Assembly (NCBI GenBank): GCA_000716465.1
Contig: JNWL01000027.1
Coordinates: 32,121 to 96,120, forward strand
Length of the DNA stretch: 64,000 nucleotides
Direction of reading: 5' to 3'
From: Streptomyces bikiniensis
Lineage (GTDB): Bacteria > Actinomycetota > Actinomycetes > Streptomycetales > Streptomycetaceae
The notes beneath the pieces were generated by a model. It had not been told where the DNA came from, made no database searches, and saw nothing but the letters and a program-made list of their open reading frames with translations. Both the position numbers and the translations under genes were made by a program. Shown in pieces: positions 34,238-41,640 of the stretch. Within the stretch, counting starts at the first letter, position 1. Each line of letters opens with the position of its first letter.

Positions 34238-35629
34238 TCAGCTCAGGTACTGACAGAGACCGCGGGGCACGAACACTCCATGGCCCGCGTGACCTGTGTA
34301 TTTCCGCTGATCGATGATGACCTCACCCCGGGACAGAACGGTCTCGACCTGGCCCGTGATCGTCTTGCCCTCGTACGCCGAGTAGTCGACGTTCATGTGG
34401 TGGGTCTCCGCCGACAGCACCTGGATCGCGTGCGGGTCGTAGACGACGACGTCGGCGTCCGCGCCCGGCGCGATCGTGCCCTTCTGCGGATAGATACCGA
34501 ACATCCGCGCCGGGGTGGCACAGGCGATCTCGATCCAGCGGCGCCGCGAGATGTGCCCCTCGACCACTGCCTGGTGGAGGAGGTCCATACGGTTCTCCAC
34601 GCCCGGCAGGCCGTTGGGGATCTTCGAGAAGTCGCCCCGGCCCAGCTCCTTCTGGCCGGTGAAGCAGAAGGGGCAGTGGTCGGTGGAGACCACCTGGAGG
34701 TCGTTCGTCCGCAGGCCCCGCCACAATGCCGCCTGGTGCTCCCTGGGCCGGAGCGGCGTCGAGCACACGTACTTGGCACCCTCGAAGTCCGGCTCCGCCA
34801 GGTTGTCCGTGGACAGGAACAGGTACTGCGGGCAGGTCTCGCCGAAGACCGGCAGACCCATGTCCCGCGCCGCCGCCAGCTCGGCCACGGCCTCCCGCGC
34901 CGACACGTGGACGACGTACAGCGGAGAGCCGGCGACCCGGGCGAGCTGGATCGCCCGGTGGGTGGCCTCCGCCTCCAGGAGCGCCTTGCGGACCTCCCCG
35001 TGATAGCGGGGGTCGGTCTCGCCGCGGCCCAGGGCCTGCTCGACGAGGACGTCGATCGCGATGCCGTTCTCCGCGTGCATCATGATCAGACCGCCGGTGT
35101 CGGCCGCGACCTGCATCGCCCGCAGGATCTGCCCGTCGTCCGAATAGAAGACCCCCGGATACGCCATAAACAATTTGAACGAGGAAACGCCGAGCTCGAC
35201 CAGCTTCGGCATCTCCCGCAGCGTCGACTCATTCACGTCCGACATGATCATGTGGAACGCGTAGTCGACCGCGCAGTTCCCGTCCGCCTTCACCATCCAG
35301 GCATCCAGACCCGCCCGAAGCGGCTCGCCCTTCGCCTGCACCGCGAAGTCGACGATCGTCGTCGTCCCACCCCACGCCGCCGCCCGCGTCCCCGTCTCGA
35401 ACGTGTCCGACGCGAACGTGCCACCGAAAGGCAGCTCCATATGCGTATGCGCGTCCACCCCGCCCGGGATCACGTATTTCTGCGACGCGTCGATCACCCG
35501 CTCCGCCGTCCACTCCTGCGTACCCGGCGCCGCCAGCGCCACCACCCGGCCGTGCTCGATCAGCACATCCGCGTGCACCTCGTCCGCGGCCGTGATCACA
35601 AGACCACCGGTAATCAGAGTCCGAGTCAT
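34238..35629 (-). CDS. Dihydropyrimidinase (hydantoinase), intact copy
   Basis: The 463-residue enzyme hydrolyses dihydrouracil to N-carbamoyl-beta-alanine. It has the amidohydrolase metal sites: His61 and His63 (DAHTHMELPFGG), the carboxylated Lys152 (SSFKLFMAYPG), later His residues (VVHVSAREA) and the Asp of STDHCPFCFTG. Its codon and base use differ from the neighbours, with many C-ending and several A/T-rich codons (for example near 35160-35180 and 35440-35470), whereas the truncated copy beside it has host-like composition. This suggests acquisition or replacement from another strain. Confidence 0.93.
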   Translation of the reverse strand: MTRTLITGGLVITAADEVHADVLIEHGRVVALAAPGTQEWTAERVIDASQKYVIPGGVDAHTHMELPFGGTFASDTFETGTRAAAWGGTTTIVDFAVQAKGEPLRAGLDAWMVKADGNCAVDYAFHMIMSDVNESTLREMPKLVELGVSSFKLFMAYPGVFYSDDGQILRAMQVAADTGGLIMMHAENGIAIDVLVEQALGRGETDPRYHGEVRKALLEAEATHRAIQLARVAGSPLYVVHVSAREAVAELAAARDMGLPVFGETCPQYLFLSTDNLAEPDFEGAKYVCSTPLRPREHQAALWRGLRTNDLQVVSTDHCPFCFTGQKELGRGDFSKIPNGLPGVENRMDLLHQAVVEGHISRRRWIEIACATPARMFGIYPQKGTIAPGADADVVVYDPHAIQVLSAETHHMNVDYSAYEGKTITGQVETVLSRGEVIIDQRKYTGHAGHGVFVPRGLCQYLS

Positions 35630-35711
35630 ACCCCAGCCATCCCTTCACACCGACCACCGAACAGACCGCCACCGGCACAGGCCAAGGCCACGCCCACGCC
35701 CGCCGGCCCCC

Positions 35712-36251
35712 TCACGCCTCCGCCTCACACAGCACACGGCCTACTCCGCTAGAAAACCCCTGGTCACGCGACCGAACGAAACCCTTGAAGGAGGAGATCC
35801 CCTCCTGGACCAGCTTGTCCATCTCCTTGAGCGTGTGCTCGTTGACGTCGGAGAGGATCATGTGGAAGGCGTAGTCGACCGCGCAGACGCCGTCGGCCTT
35901 GGCGTACCAGGCGTCGAGTCCTTCGCGCAGGCTGTGGCCCGCGCTCTGGACGGCGAAGTCGACGATGGTGGTGGTGCCGCCCCAGGCGGCGGCGCGGGTG
36001 CCGGTCTCGAAGGTGTCGGAGGCGAAGGTGCCGCCGAAGGGCAGCTCCATGTGGGTGTGGGCGTCGACGCCGCCGGGGATGACGTAGCGGTCGGTGGCGT
36101 CGATGGTCCGGTCGGCGGTCCAGCCGGCCGCCGCGTCCGAGCCGTGGGCCGCGAGGGCGGCCACGCGGCCGTCCTCGATCAGCACGTCGGCGTGGACCTC
36201 GTCGGCGGCGGTGACGACCAGGCCGCCCCGGATGAGGGTACGGGTGCTCAC
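35712..36251 (-). pseudogene. Dihydropyrimidinase, truncated 5' copy
   Basis: From the GTG at 36251 the frame encodes 156 residues closely matching the intact enzyme, including DAHTHMELPFGG, and stops matching exactly after the lysine codon of SSFK (35784). Then follow 23 unrelated residues (GFVRSRDQGF onward) before the stop at 35712. Two thirds of the enzyme, including the later metal ligands, are missing, so it cannot be active. It sits where an operon gene is expected, 48 bases after the aminotransferase stop. Confidence 0.9.
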
Positions 36252-36298
36252 GGGACTCTCCCTGTCGCTGGGTCGGGACTGCGGGGCGGCCGGCGGGA

Positions 36299-37579
36299 TC
36301 ACAGGGAGCGGAGGGCCGCTTCGAGGAGTGCGGCGCCCTCCTCGGCCTCGGAGACGGTGAGGGAGAGCGGCGGCGCGATGCGCAGGGTGCTGGTGTCGTG
36401 CCCGCCGCCCTTGCCGATGAGCAGGCCGTTCTCGCGGGCCGCCTCCAGGACGGCGGCCGCCGCGTCGGGGTTCGCGCGGTCGGTGCCCGGTTCGGTGAGC
36501 TCGATGCCGATCATGAGGCCGCGGCCGCGCACCTCCCGCACGGCGGGGACGCCGGCGCACGCGGCCCTGATCCGTTCGATCAGGAGGCCGCCGACCCGGC
36601 GCGCGTTGCCCTGGAGGTCGTGCTCCAGGAGGTACGAGAGGTTGGCGAGCCCGGCGGCCATGGTGACCGGCGAACCGCCGAAGGTGGAGATGGAGTTGGC
36701 GTCGAGGCAGTTCATGACCTCGGCGCGGGCGACGACCCCGCCGACCGACATGCCGTTGCCGATGCCCTTGGCGAAGGTGAGGATGTCGGGCGGCCCGGCC
36801 TGGCCGTGGGCCTGCCAGCCCCAGAAGTGCTCGCCGGTGCGGCCCCAGCCGGTCTGCACCTCGTCCGCGATCCACAGGATGCCGTGCCGGTCGAGGACGC
36901 GGCGGAAGGCGGCGTACAGGCCGTCGGGCGGGGAGGTGAAGCCGCCGACGCCCTGGATGGGCTCCGCGATGAGGGCGGCGACGTTCCGGGTGTGCCCGAG
37001 GAGGTCTTCGAGGTCGGCGACGCAGGCCTCGGTGAACTCCTCGTCGCCGTGGTGCGCGTAGGGGCCGCGGGTGCGGACGCCGCCGTGCACGTAGAGCGTC
37101 TGGAGCGGGGAGAGGCCGGTGGGCGACCAGGCGCGGTTGCCGGTGATGCCGACGGTGGAGAAGGAGCGCCCGTGGTAGCTGTTGCGCATCGCCAGGATCT
37201 GGTTCGAGCCGCGGTACGCGGTGGCCAGGAGGAGGGCGGTGTCGTTGGCCTCGGTGCCGGAGGTGGTGAAGAAGACACGGGCGTCGGGGATGCCGGAGAG
37301 CCCGGCAATCCGCTCGGCCAGTTCCACCATGGGCCGGTTGAGGTAGAGCGTCGAGGAGTGGATGATCCGCCCGGCCTGCTCGGCGACGGCCTTGGTGACC
37401 TCGGGCAGGGCGTGGGCGGTCATGGTGGTGAGGATGCCGCCGAAGAAGTCGAGGTACCTGCGCCCCTCGGCGTCCCAGACGTGGCGGCCCTCGCCGTGGG
37501 TGATCTCCAGGGGGTCGCGGTAGTAGAGGGCGACCCAGTCGGGGATGACGGCCCGGTGCCGGTCGTGGAGGTCGTTCAC
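36299..37579 (-). CDS. Class III aminotransferase, beta-alanine type
   Basis: The 426-residue PLP enzyme has the class III layout: FFTTSGTEANDTALLLAT for cofactor phosphate binding, Asp239 (WIADEVQTGWGRTG) and the PLP lysine Lys271 (LTFAKGIGNGMS). In this cluster it should transaminate beta-alanine or beta-aminoisobutyrate, the end products of uracil and thymine breakdown, as AGXT2-like enzymes do. The GTG at 37579 overlaps the beta-ureidopropionase stop (GTGA). Confidence 0.9.
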   Translation of the reverse strand: MNDLHDRHRAVIPDWVALYYRDPLEITHGEGRHVWDAEGRRYLDFFGGILTTMTAHALPEVTKAVAEQAGRIIHSSTLYLNRPMVELAERIAGLSGIPDARVFFTTSGTEANDTALLLATAYRGSNQILAMRNSYHGRSFSTVGITGNRAWSPTGLSPLQTLYVHGGVRTRGPYAHHGDEEFTEACVADLEDLLGHTRNVAALIAEPIQGVGGFTSPPDGLYAAFRRVLDRHGILWIADEVQTGWGRTGEHFWGWQAHGQAGPPDILTFAKGIGNGMSVGGVVARAEVMNCLDANSISTFGGSPVTMAAGLANLSYLLEHDLQGNARRVGGLLIERIRAACAGVPAVREVRGRGLMIGIELTEPGTDRANPDAAAAVLEAARENGLLIGKGGGHDTSTLRIAPPLSLTVSEAEEGAALLEAALRSL

Positions 37580-38418
37580 GGCTTCACCAGCCCGTCGTAC
37601 GCGTCGGGGCGGCGGTCCCGGTAGAAGGCCCACTGCTGCCGGACCTGCTCGATGAGGCCGAAGTCGAGGTCGCGGACGACGAGTTCCTCGGCCTTGTCGG
37701 AGGCGACGTCGCCGACGAAGCGGCCGCGCGGGTCGACGAAGTAGCTGGTGCCGTAGAAGTCGTTGTCGCCGTACTCCTCGACGCCGACGCGGTTGATGGC
37801 GGCGACGAAGTACTCGTTGGCGACGGCGGCGGCCGGCTGCTCCAGCTGCCAGAGGTGGGCGGAGAGGCCGCGGTGGGTGGCGGACGGGTTGTAGACCAAC
37901 TGGGCTCCGTTGAGACCGAGTTCGCGCCAGCCCTCCGGGAAGTGGCGGTCGTAGCAGATGTAGACGCCGACCTTGCCGACGGCCGTGTCGAAGACCGGCC
38001 AGCCGACGTTGCCCGGGCGGAAGTAGTACTTCTCCCAGAAGCCCTTGACCTGGGGGATGTGGTGCTTGCGGTACTTGCCGAGGTAGCTGCCGTCGGCGTC
38101 GATCACGGCGGCGGTGTTGTAGTAGAAGCCCTCGCCCTCGACCTCGAAGACGGGGACCACGATCACCATCCCGGTCTCGCGGGCGAGGTCCCTCATCCGG
38201 TTCACGGTCGGGCCGTCGGGCACGGGCTCGGCCCAGCGGTAGTGCTCGGCCTCCTGCACCTGGCAGAAGTAGGGGGCGTTGAACACCTCCTGGAAGCCGA
38301 TCACCTTGGCGCCCTGCCGGGCGGCCTCCCGGGCGTACTCCTCGTGTTTGGCGATCATGGATTCGGTGTCGCCGGTCCAGGTCGCCTGGACGAGCGCGGC
38401 GCGTACGACGTCGGACAT
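37576..38418 (-). CDS. Beta-ureidopropionase-type nitrilase
   Basis: The 280-residue carbon-nitrogen hydrolase has the catalytic triad Glu44 (GFQEVF), Lys118 (KYRKHHIP) and Cys155 (VYICYDRHFPEG). It would cleave N-carbamoyl-beta-alanine to beta-alanine, ammonia and CO2, the step after dihydropyrimidinase. It is the first gene of the cluster; GGAG eight bases before the ATG at 38418 fixes the start, against a longer reading at 38436. A candidate operator lies just upstream. Confidence 0.92.
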   Translation of the reverse strand: MSDVVRAALVQATWTGDTESMIAKHEEYAREAARQGAKVIGFQEVFNAPYFCQVQEAEHYRWAEPVPDGPTVNRMRDLARETGMVIVVPVFEVEGEGFYYNTAAVIDADGSYLGKYRKHHIPQVKGFWEKYYFRPGNVGWPVFDTAVGKVGVYICYDRHFPEGWRELGLNGAQLVYNPSATHRGLSAHLWQLEQPAAAVANEYFVAAINRVGVEEYGDNDFYGTSYFVDPRGRFVGDVASDKAEELVVRDLDFGLIEQVRQQWAFYRDRRPDAYDGLVKP

Positions 38419-38452
38419 GAGCTGCTCCTTCGGCACGGCGTCAGAGAGCCTC

Positions 38453-38475
38453 TACGCACGTAGACGCGATGCGTA
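38453..38475. promoter_or_regulatory. Candidate operator upstream of the pyrimidine cluster
   Basis: TACGCA and TGCGTA form an inverted repeat with 11 bases between, 35 bases upstream of the beta-ureidopropionase start. A second overlapping repeat, TCTACG-CA-CGTAGA (38451-38464), lies inside. This fits a repressor site in a 230-base gap with no gene. Confidence 0.45.
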
Positions 38476-38648
38476 GGAGGAGAACGTAAGCCCCGTCACA
38501 CCCCGGAGCAAGACCGCCGCCGGGAACCGACCGGGTCGATCATGTTTCATACCCGAGTGGTCCACACCGGACACGTACCGACACGTGGGGAGCTGTACGC
38601 GTACGTCCACCGGTCCGGTCCGGTCCCGGCGCCCCTCGCCCTCGCCCC

Positions 38649-40049
38649 TCAGACACCCACCAGGCCCGCCACGCGGAGGGCGTGGAGGAGGTCGCGCTCG
38701 CGGGAGGCGGACACCGTCCGTGCCGCGTCCAGGAGTTGGGGGACGAGGCCGCGCGGGTCGGCGCCGGCGAGGCGGGCCGCGTCCTCGGGGGCGCGGACCC
38801 GGACGAAGGCGGTCAGGAGGGCGTGGGCCTCCCGGTGGCGCTCCCCGGCGCGCAGGGCGGCGCAGGCCCCGGCCAGCTCCTCGACCGGGCGGGCCACGCC
38901 CTGGCGCAGGAGCTGCGCGCAGTCGGCCATCCGGCCCGCGTCGGCGAGGGCCCCGGCGACGGCGGCGAGCCGGCCGGGCGGCAGCGAAGCCGCCTCCCAG
39001 AGGAGGGTGGACCAATCGGCGCCGAGTCCGGCCCGGTGCAGCTCGTCGGCGAGCGCGGGCAGCCGGGCGGGCGGGCCGCCCAGCGCCTCGCAGAGCAGGG
39101 CGTGGGCCTCGCCGCCGCGGCCCCGGGCGCGGAGCCTGCGCAGGGCGTAGACGGCGTTCGCCGCCGCGCGGGCGGCCTCGGCGGAGTCCTCCCCCGGGGC
39201 CTCGGCAGGTCTCCCGACCGCCCCTCCGCCGGGCTCCCCGGACCCGGCGGCGCCGCCGAAGCGGGCGCCGCGGGGTGCGGCACCCTCCGTCGGGAGCACG
39301 GATACGGACGCGGGTACGGGCTCCGCCTCCCGCGCCCCGTCGCCCTCCTCCAGCCAGGCGTACCGGGCGCCCCGGGGCCGGCGCCTGGCCTTGGCGCTCC
39401 CGGCGGCCCTCCCCGCGCGTTCCGGCTCCGCCGGAGAGCCGGGGGCGGTCGGAGGGCCGGACGCCGGGGGCGTGTCCGGCGCGGGCGCCACGGCCGCCGG
39501 GTACGGCGCCGGGGCGGCGTCCGGAGCCGTCACGGCCCGCCCCCGCCCCCACTCCCCCGCCCCCGCCAGCCGCGCCGTGAGCTCCGTGATCCGGGCGACG
39601 GCCCTGGCCAGGTCGTCGCGGGTCCAGGCGAGGTCGTGCCGCAGGCGGGCGGCCTCCTCGGGCCCTGGACCCGGGGCCGTACGGAGCCGCTCCCGCAGCT
39701 CGCGCGCGCGGGACTCGGCGTACCGGCGTTCACGCTCCATGAGCTCCCGGCGTTCGGCGAGCGCCGCCGCCGCGCCGGACCCGCGGTCGTGGGCGCCCGC
39801 GGCCGCCACGTACAGCGCGCGGCCCCGGACCGCGAAGGGCCCGCCGGCGGCCTCCCCGGCGTCCTGGAGCAGGGACGAGACGACGTCCCAGGGCAGCAGT
39901 TCCGTACCGTCGAGGCAGGCGCGCAGGCCCTCCGGGTCGCGGGCGGCGAAGACCCCGTACCACCCGGCGTCCGGCCGGAGGCGGGCCGTGAGGCCCGCCA
40001 GCCAGTGGGTGAACTCGGCTGCCTCCGGCGGCGTCTGGGTCACCGTCAT
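38649..40049 (-). CDS. Large helical protein of unknown function with coiled coil
   Basis: A 466-residue protein I do not recognise. Residues 1-95 look globular (FTHWLAGLTARLRPDAGWYGVF). Residues about 98-165 are rich in Glu, Arg and Leu and should form a coiled coil. About 170-285 is a low-complexity Ala/Pro/Gly linker. The C-terminal 180 residues are short helical repeats (GEAHALLCEALGG, DCAQLLRQGVARP, REAHALLTAFVRV) like TPR/PPR arrays. No signal peptide or membrane span. It may be a scaffold or regulator; such proteins occur in streptomycetes. Confidence 0.75.
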   Translation of the reverse strand: MTVTQTPPEAAEFTHWLAGLTARLRPDAGWYGVFAARDPEGLRACLDGTELLPWDVVSSLLQDAGEAAGGPFAVRGRALYVAAAGAHDRGSGAAAALAERRELMERERRYAESRARELRERLRTAPGPGPEEAARLRHDLAWTRDDLARAVARITELTARLAGAGEWGRGRAVTAPDAAPAPYPAAVAPAPDTPPASGPPTAPGSPAEPERAGRAAGSAKARRRPRGARYAWLEEGDGAREAEPVPASVSVLPTEGAAPRGARFGGAAGSGEPGGGAVGRPAEAPGEDSAEAARAAANAVYALRRLRARGRGGEAHALLCEALGGPPARLPALADELHRAGLGADWSTLLWEAASLPPGRLAAVAGALADAGRMADCAQLLRQGVARPVEELAGACAALRAGERHREAHALLTAFVRVRAPEDAARLAGADPRGLVPQLLDAARTVSASRERDLLHALRVAGLVGV

Positions 40050-40159
40050 GCGTCACGCACCTGCCCCGCGGTCGACTGGAACCGTACGGTCCGCGGGTAT
40101 TGGACCGCAGCCGTGTTACGGGACGACTACGGACCGTTTTCGTGCGGGTGCCCGCCCCC

Positions 40160-40543
40160 TCAGGGGAAGCGCACGACGATCCCGGTGTGCGGGCGCCTGC
40201 CGAGCCGGAAGACGGTGGCGGGCACGTCGACGAACCAGAACTGCCAGGTGTACTTGCGCAGGAGCAGCCTCCGGACGCGGCGCAGCTCCTCCCCCGTCAC
40301 GAGGCGGGCCTCGCCGGTCAGACGCGCGGCGCCCTCGGGGACGTTGCCGCGCACGTCGCAGACGGCGGCCTCGACCCGGGGGTCGTTGCGCAGCCGCTTG
40401 ACCTTCCAGGAGTCGGTGCGGGTCCAGGCGTACAGCTCGGAGCCCTCCACCGCGTACCAGACGGGCGTCGCGACCCCCGTGCCGTTCTTCCGGAAGGTGG
40501 TGAGACTGACGTAGCGGCCGCGCCGCAACTCCTCGGGAATCAT
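40160..40543 (-). CDS. PPOX class F420-dependent oxidoreductase-like protein
   Basis: A 127-residue split-barrel protein of the pyridoxamine-5'-phosphate oxidase superfamily: LRRGRYVSLTTFRKNGTGVATPVWYAVEGSELYAWTR with a typical basic cofactor site (WKVKRLRNDPRVEAAVCD). Actinobacterial members of this size mostly bind F420 and act on varied substrates. The specific reaction is unknown. It ends well apart from its neighbours and is probably a single-gene unit. Confidence 0.85.
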   Translation of the reverse strand: MIPEELRRGRYVSLTTFRKNGTGVATPVWYAVEGSELYAWTRTDSWKVKRLRNDPRVEAAVCDVRGNVPEGAARLTGEARLVTGEELRRVRRLLLRKYTWQFWFVDVPATVFRLGRRPHTGIVVRFP

Positions 40544-40576
40544 GCCCGGAGCCTAAGCCCGGGGGCGTTCCGGCGC

Positions 40577-40837
40577 TCAGACGGGGACCGGGACGCAGTG
40601 CGCCACCAGTTCGTCCATGGAGAGGTCGAGGACTCCGGCGAGGGCCGCGACGGTGAAGAAGGCCGGGGTCGGGGCCCGGCCCGTCTCGATCTTGCGGAGG
40701 GTCTCGGCGGAGAGGCCGGCGGCCGCGGCGACCTCGGCCATGGACCGCTCGCCGCGCGCCGCGCGCAGGAGCAGGCCCAGGCGCTCGCCGCGCTCGCGCT
40801 CTTCGGGGGTCAGGGGTGTGCGCACCATGGGGACCAT
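40577..40837 (-). CDS. XRE family helix-turn-helix regulator
   Basis: An 86-residue protein made almost entirely of a Cro/CI-type helix-turn-helix (SMAEVAAAAGLSAETLRKIETGRAPTPAFFTVAALAGVL). Two ATGs, 40837 and 40828, are possible starts; neither has a ribosome binding site, and the first lies close to a promoter-like TACTAT, suggesting a leaderless or nearly leaderless message. It diverges from the methionine aminopeptidase gene over only 24 bases that contain a perfect palindrome, and so probably represses both. Confidence 0.85.
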   Translation of the reverse strand: MVPMVRTPLTPEERERGERLGLLLRAARGERSMAEVAAAAGLSAETLRKIETGRAPTPAFFTVAALAGVLDLSMDELVAHCVPVPV

Positions 40838-40841
40838 TCTA

Positions 40842-40854
40842 ATACCGGTATAGT
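40842..40854. promoter_or_regulatory. Shared operator and -10 between XRE and aminopeptidase genes
   Basis: ATACCGGTAT (40842-40851) is a perfect 10-bp palindrome. TATAGT (40849-40854) overlaps it and ends seven bases before the aminopeptidase ATG, fitting a leaderless promoter. A repressor bound here would block both divergent genes. Confidence 0.6.
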
Positions 40855-40861
40855 AATTGGC

Positions 40862-41629
40862 ATGGTGGAGATTAAGACGAACGAATCCCTGGCGGCCATG
40901 CGCGAGGCCGGACGGGTGGTGGCCCGCGCCCTGGCGGCCGCGCGGGAGAAGGCCGCGCCCGGCGTCCGGCCGACGGAGCTCGACCGGGCCGCGCGCGAGG
41001 TGCTGGACGCGGCGGGCGCCTCCTCGCCCTTCCTCGGCTACCGCCCGGAGTGGGCGCCGGTGCCGTTCCCGGCGGTGGTGTGCGTCTCGGTGAACGACGC
41101 GATCGTGCACGGCGTCCCGGACGACACCCCGCTCGCGCCGGGCGACCTGGTGTCCGTCGACTGCGGGGCGCTGCTCGGCGGCTGGGCGGGCGACTCGGCC
41201 GTCAGCTTCACGGTGGGCCGGGCGCGGCCCGAGGACGCCCGGCTGATCGCCACGGCGGAGGAGGCCCTGGAGGCCGGCATCGCGGCGGCCGTCGTCGGCA
41301 ACCGGATCGGGGACGTCGCGCACGCGATCGGCCGGGTCTGCCGGGCCGCCGGGTACGGCATCCCGGACGGCTTCGGCGGGCACGGCATCGGGCGCACCAT
41401 GCACGAGGACCCGGGCGTCCCCAACGAGGGACGCCCGGGCCGGGGCATGAAGCTGCGCCACGGGATGACGCTCGCGATCGAGCCGATGCTCGTCGGCGGC
41501 GGCACGGACGACTACTACACGGCGCGGGACGGCTGGACGATGCGTACGGTCGACGGCTCGCGCGCCGCCCACGTCGAGCACACGGTGGCGATCACGGACG
41601 ACGGCCCGCGCATCCTGACGGCGCTGTAG
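40862..41629 (+). CDS. map: Type I methionine aminopeptidase
   Basis: The 255-residue metalloenzyme removes initiator methionine from new proteins. Metal-binding positions are visible in VSVDCGALLGGWAGDSAV, GFGGHGIGRTMHEDPGVPN, LAIEPMLVG and the terminal VEHTVAIT. This is probably a second, regulated Map, since streptomycetes also carry one in the ribosomal protein region; that cannot be seen here. It has no ribosome binding site and likely has a leaderless transcript. Confidence 0.93.
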   Translation: MVEIKTNESLAAMREAGRVVARALAAAREKAAPGVRPTELDRAAREVLDAAGASSPFLGYRPEWAPVPFPAVVCVSVNDAIVHGVPDDTPLAPGDLVSVDCGALLGGWAGDSAVSFTVGRARPEDARLIATAEEALEAGIAAAVVGNRIGDVAHAIGRVCRAAGYGIPDGFGGHGIGRTMHEDPGVPNEGRPGRGMKLRHGMTLAIEPMLVGGGTDDYYTARDGWTMRTVDGSRAAHVEHTVAITDDGPRILTAL

Positions 41630-41640
41630 GCGCCGGTCCG

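Noticed and set aside
35712..36251. Functional short dihydropyrimidinase
   Set aside because: It lacks most metal ligands and two thirds of the barrel, and ends in unrelated sequence.
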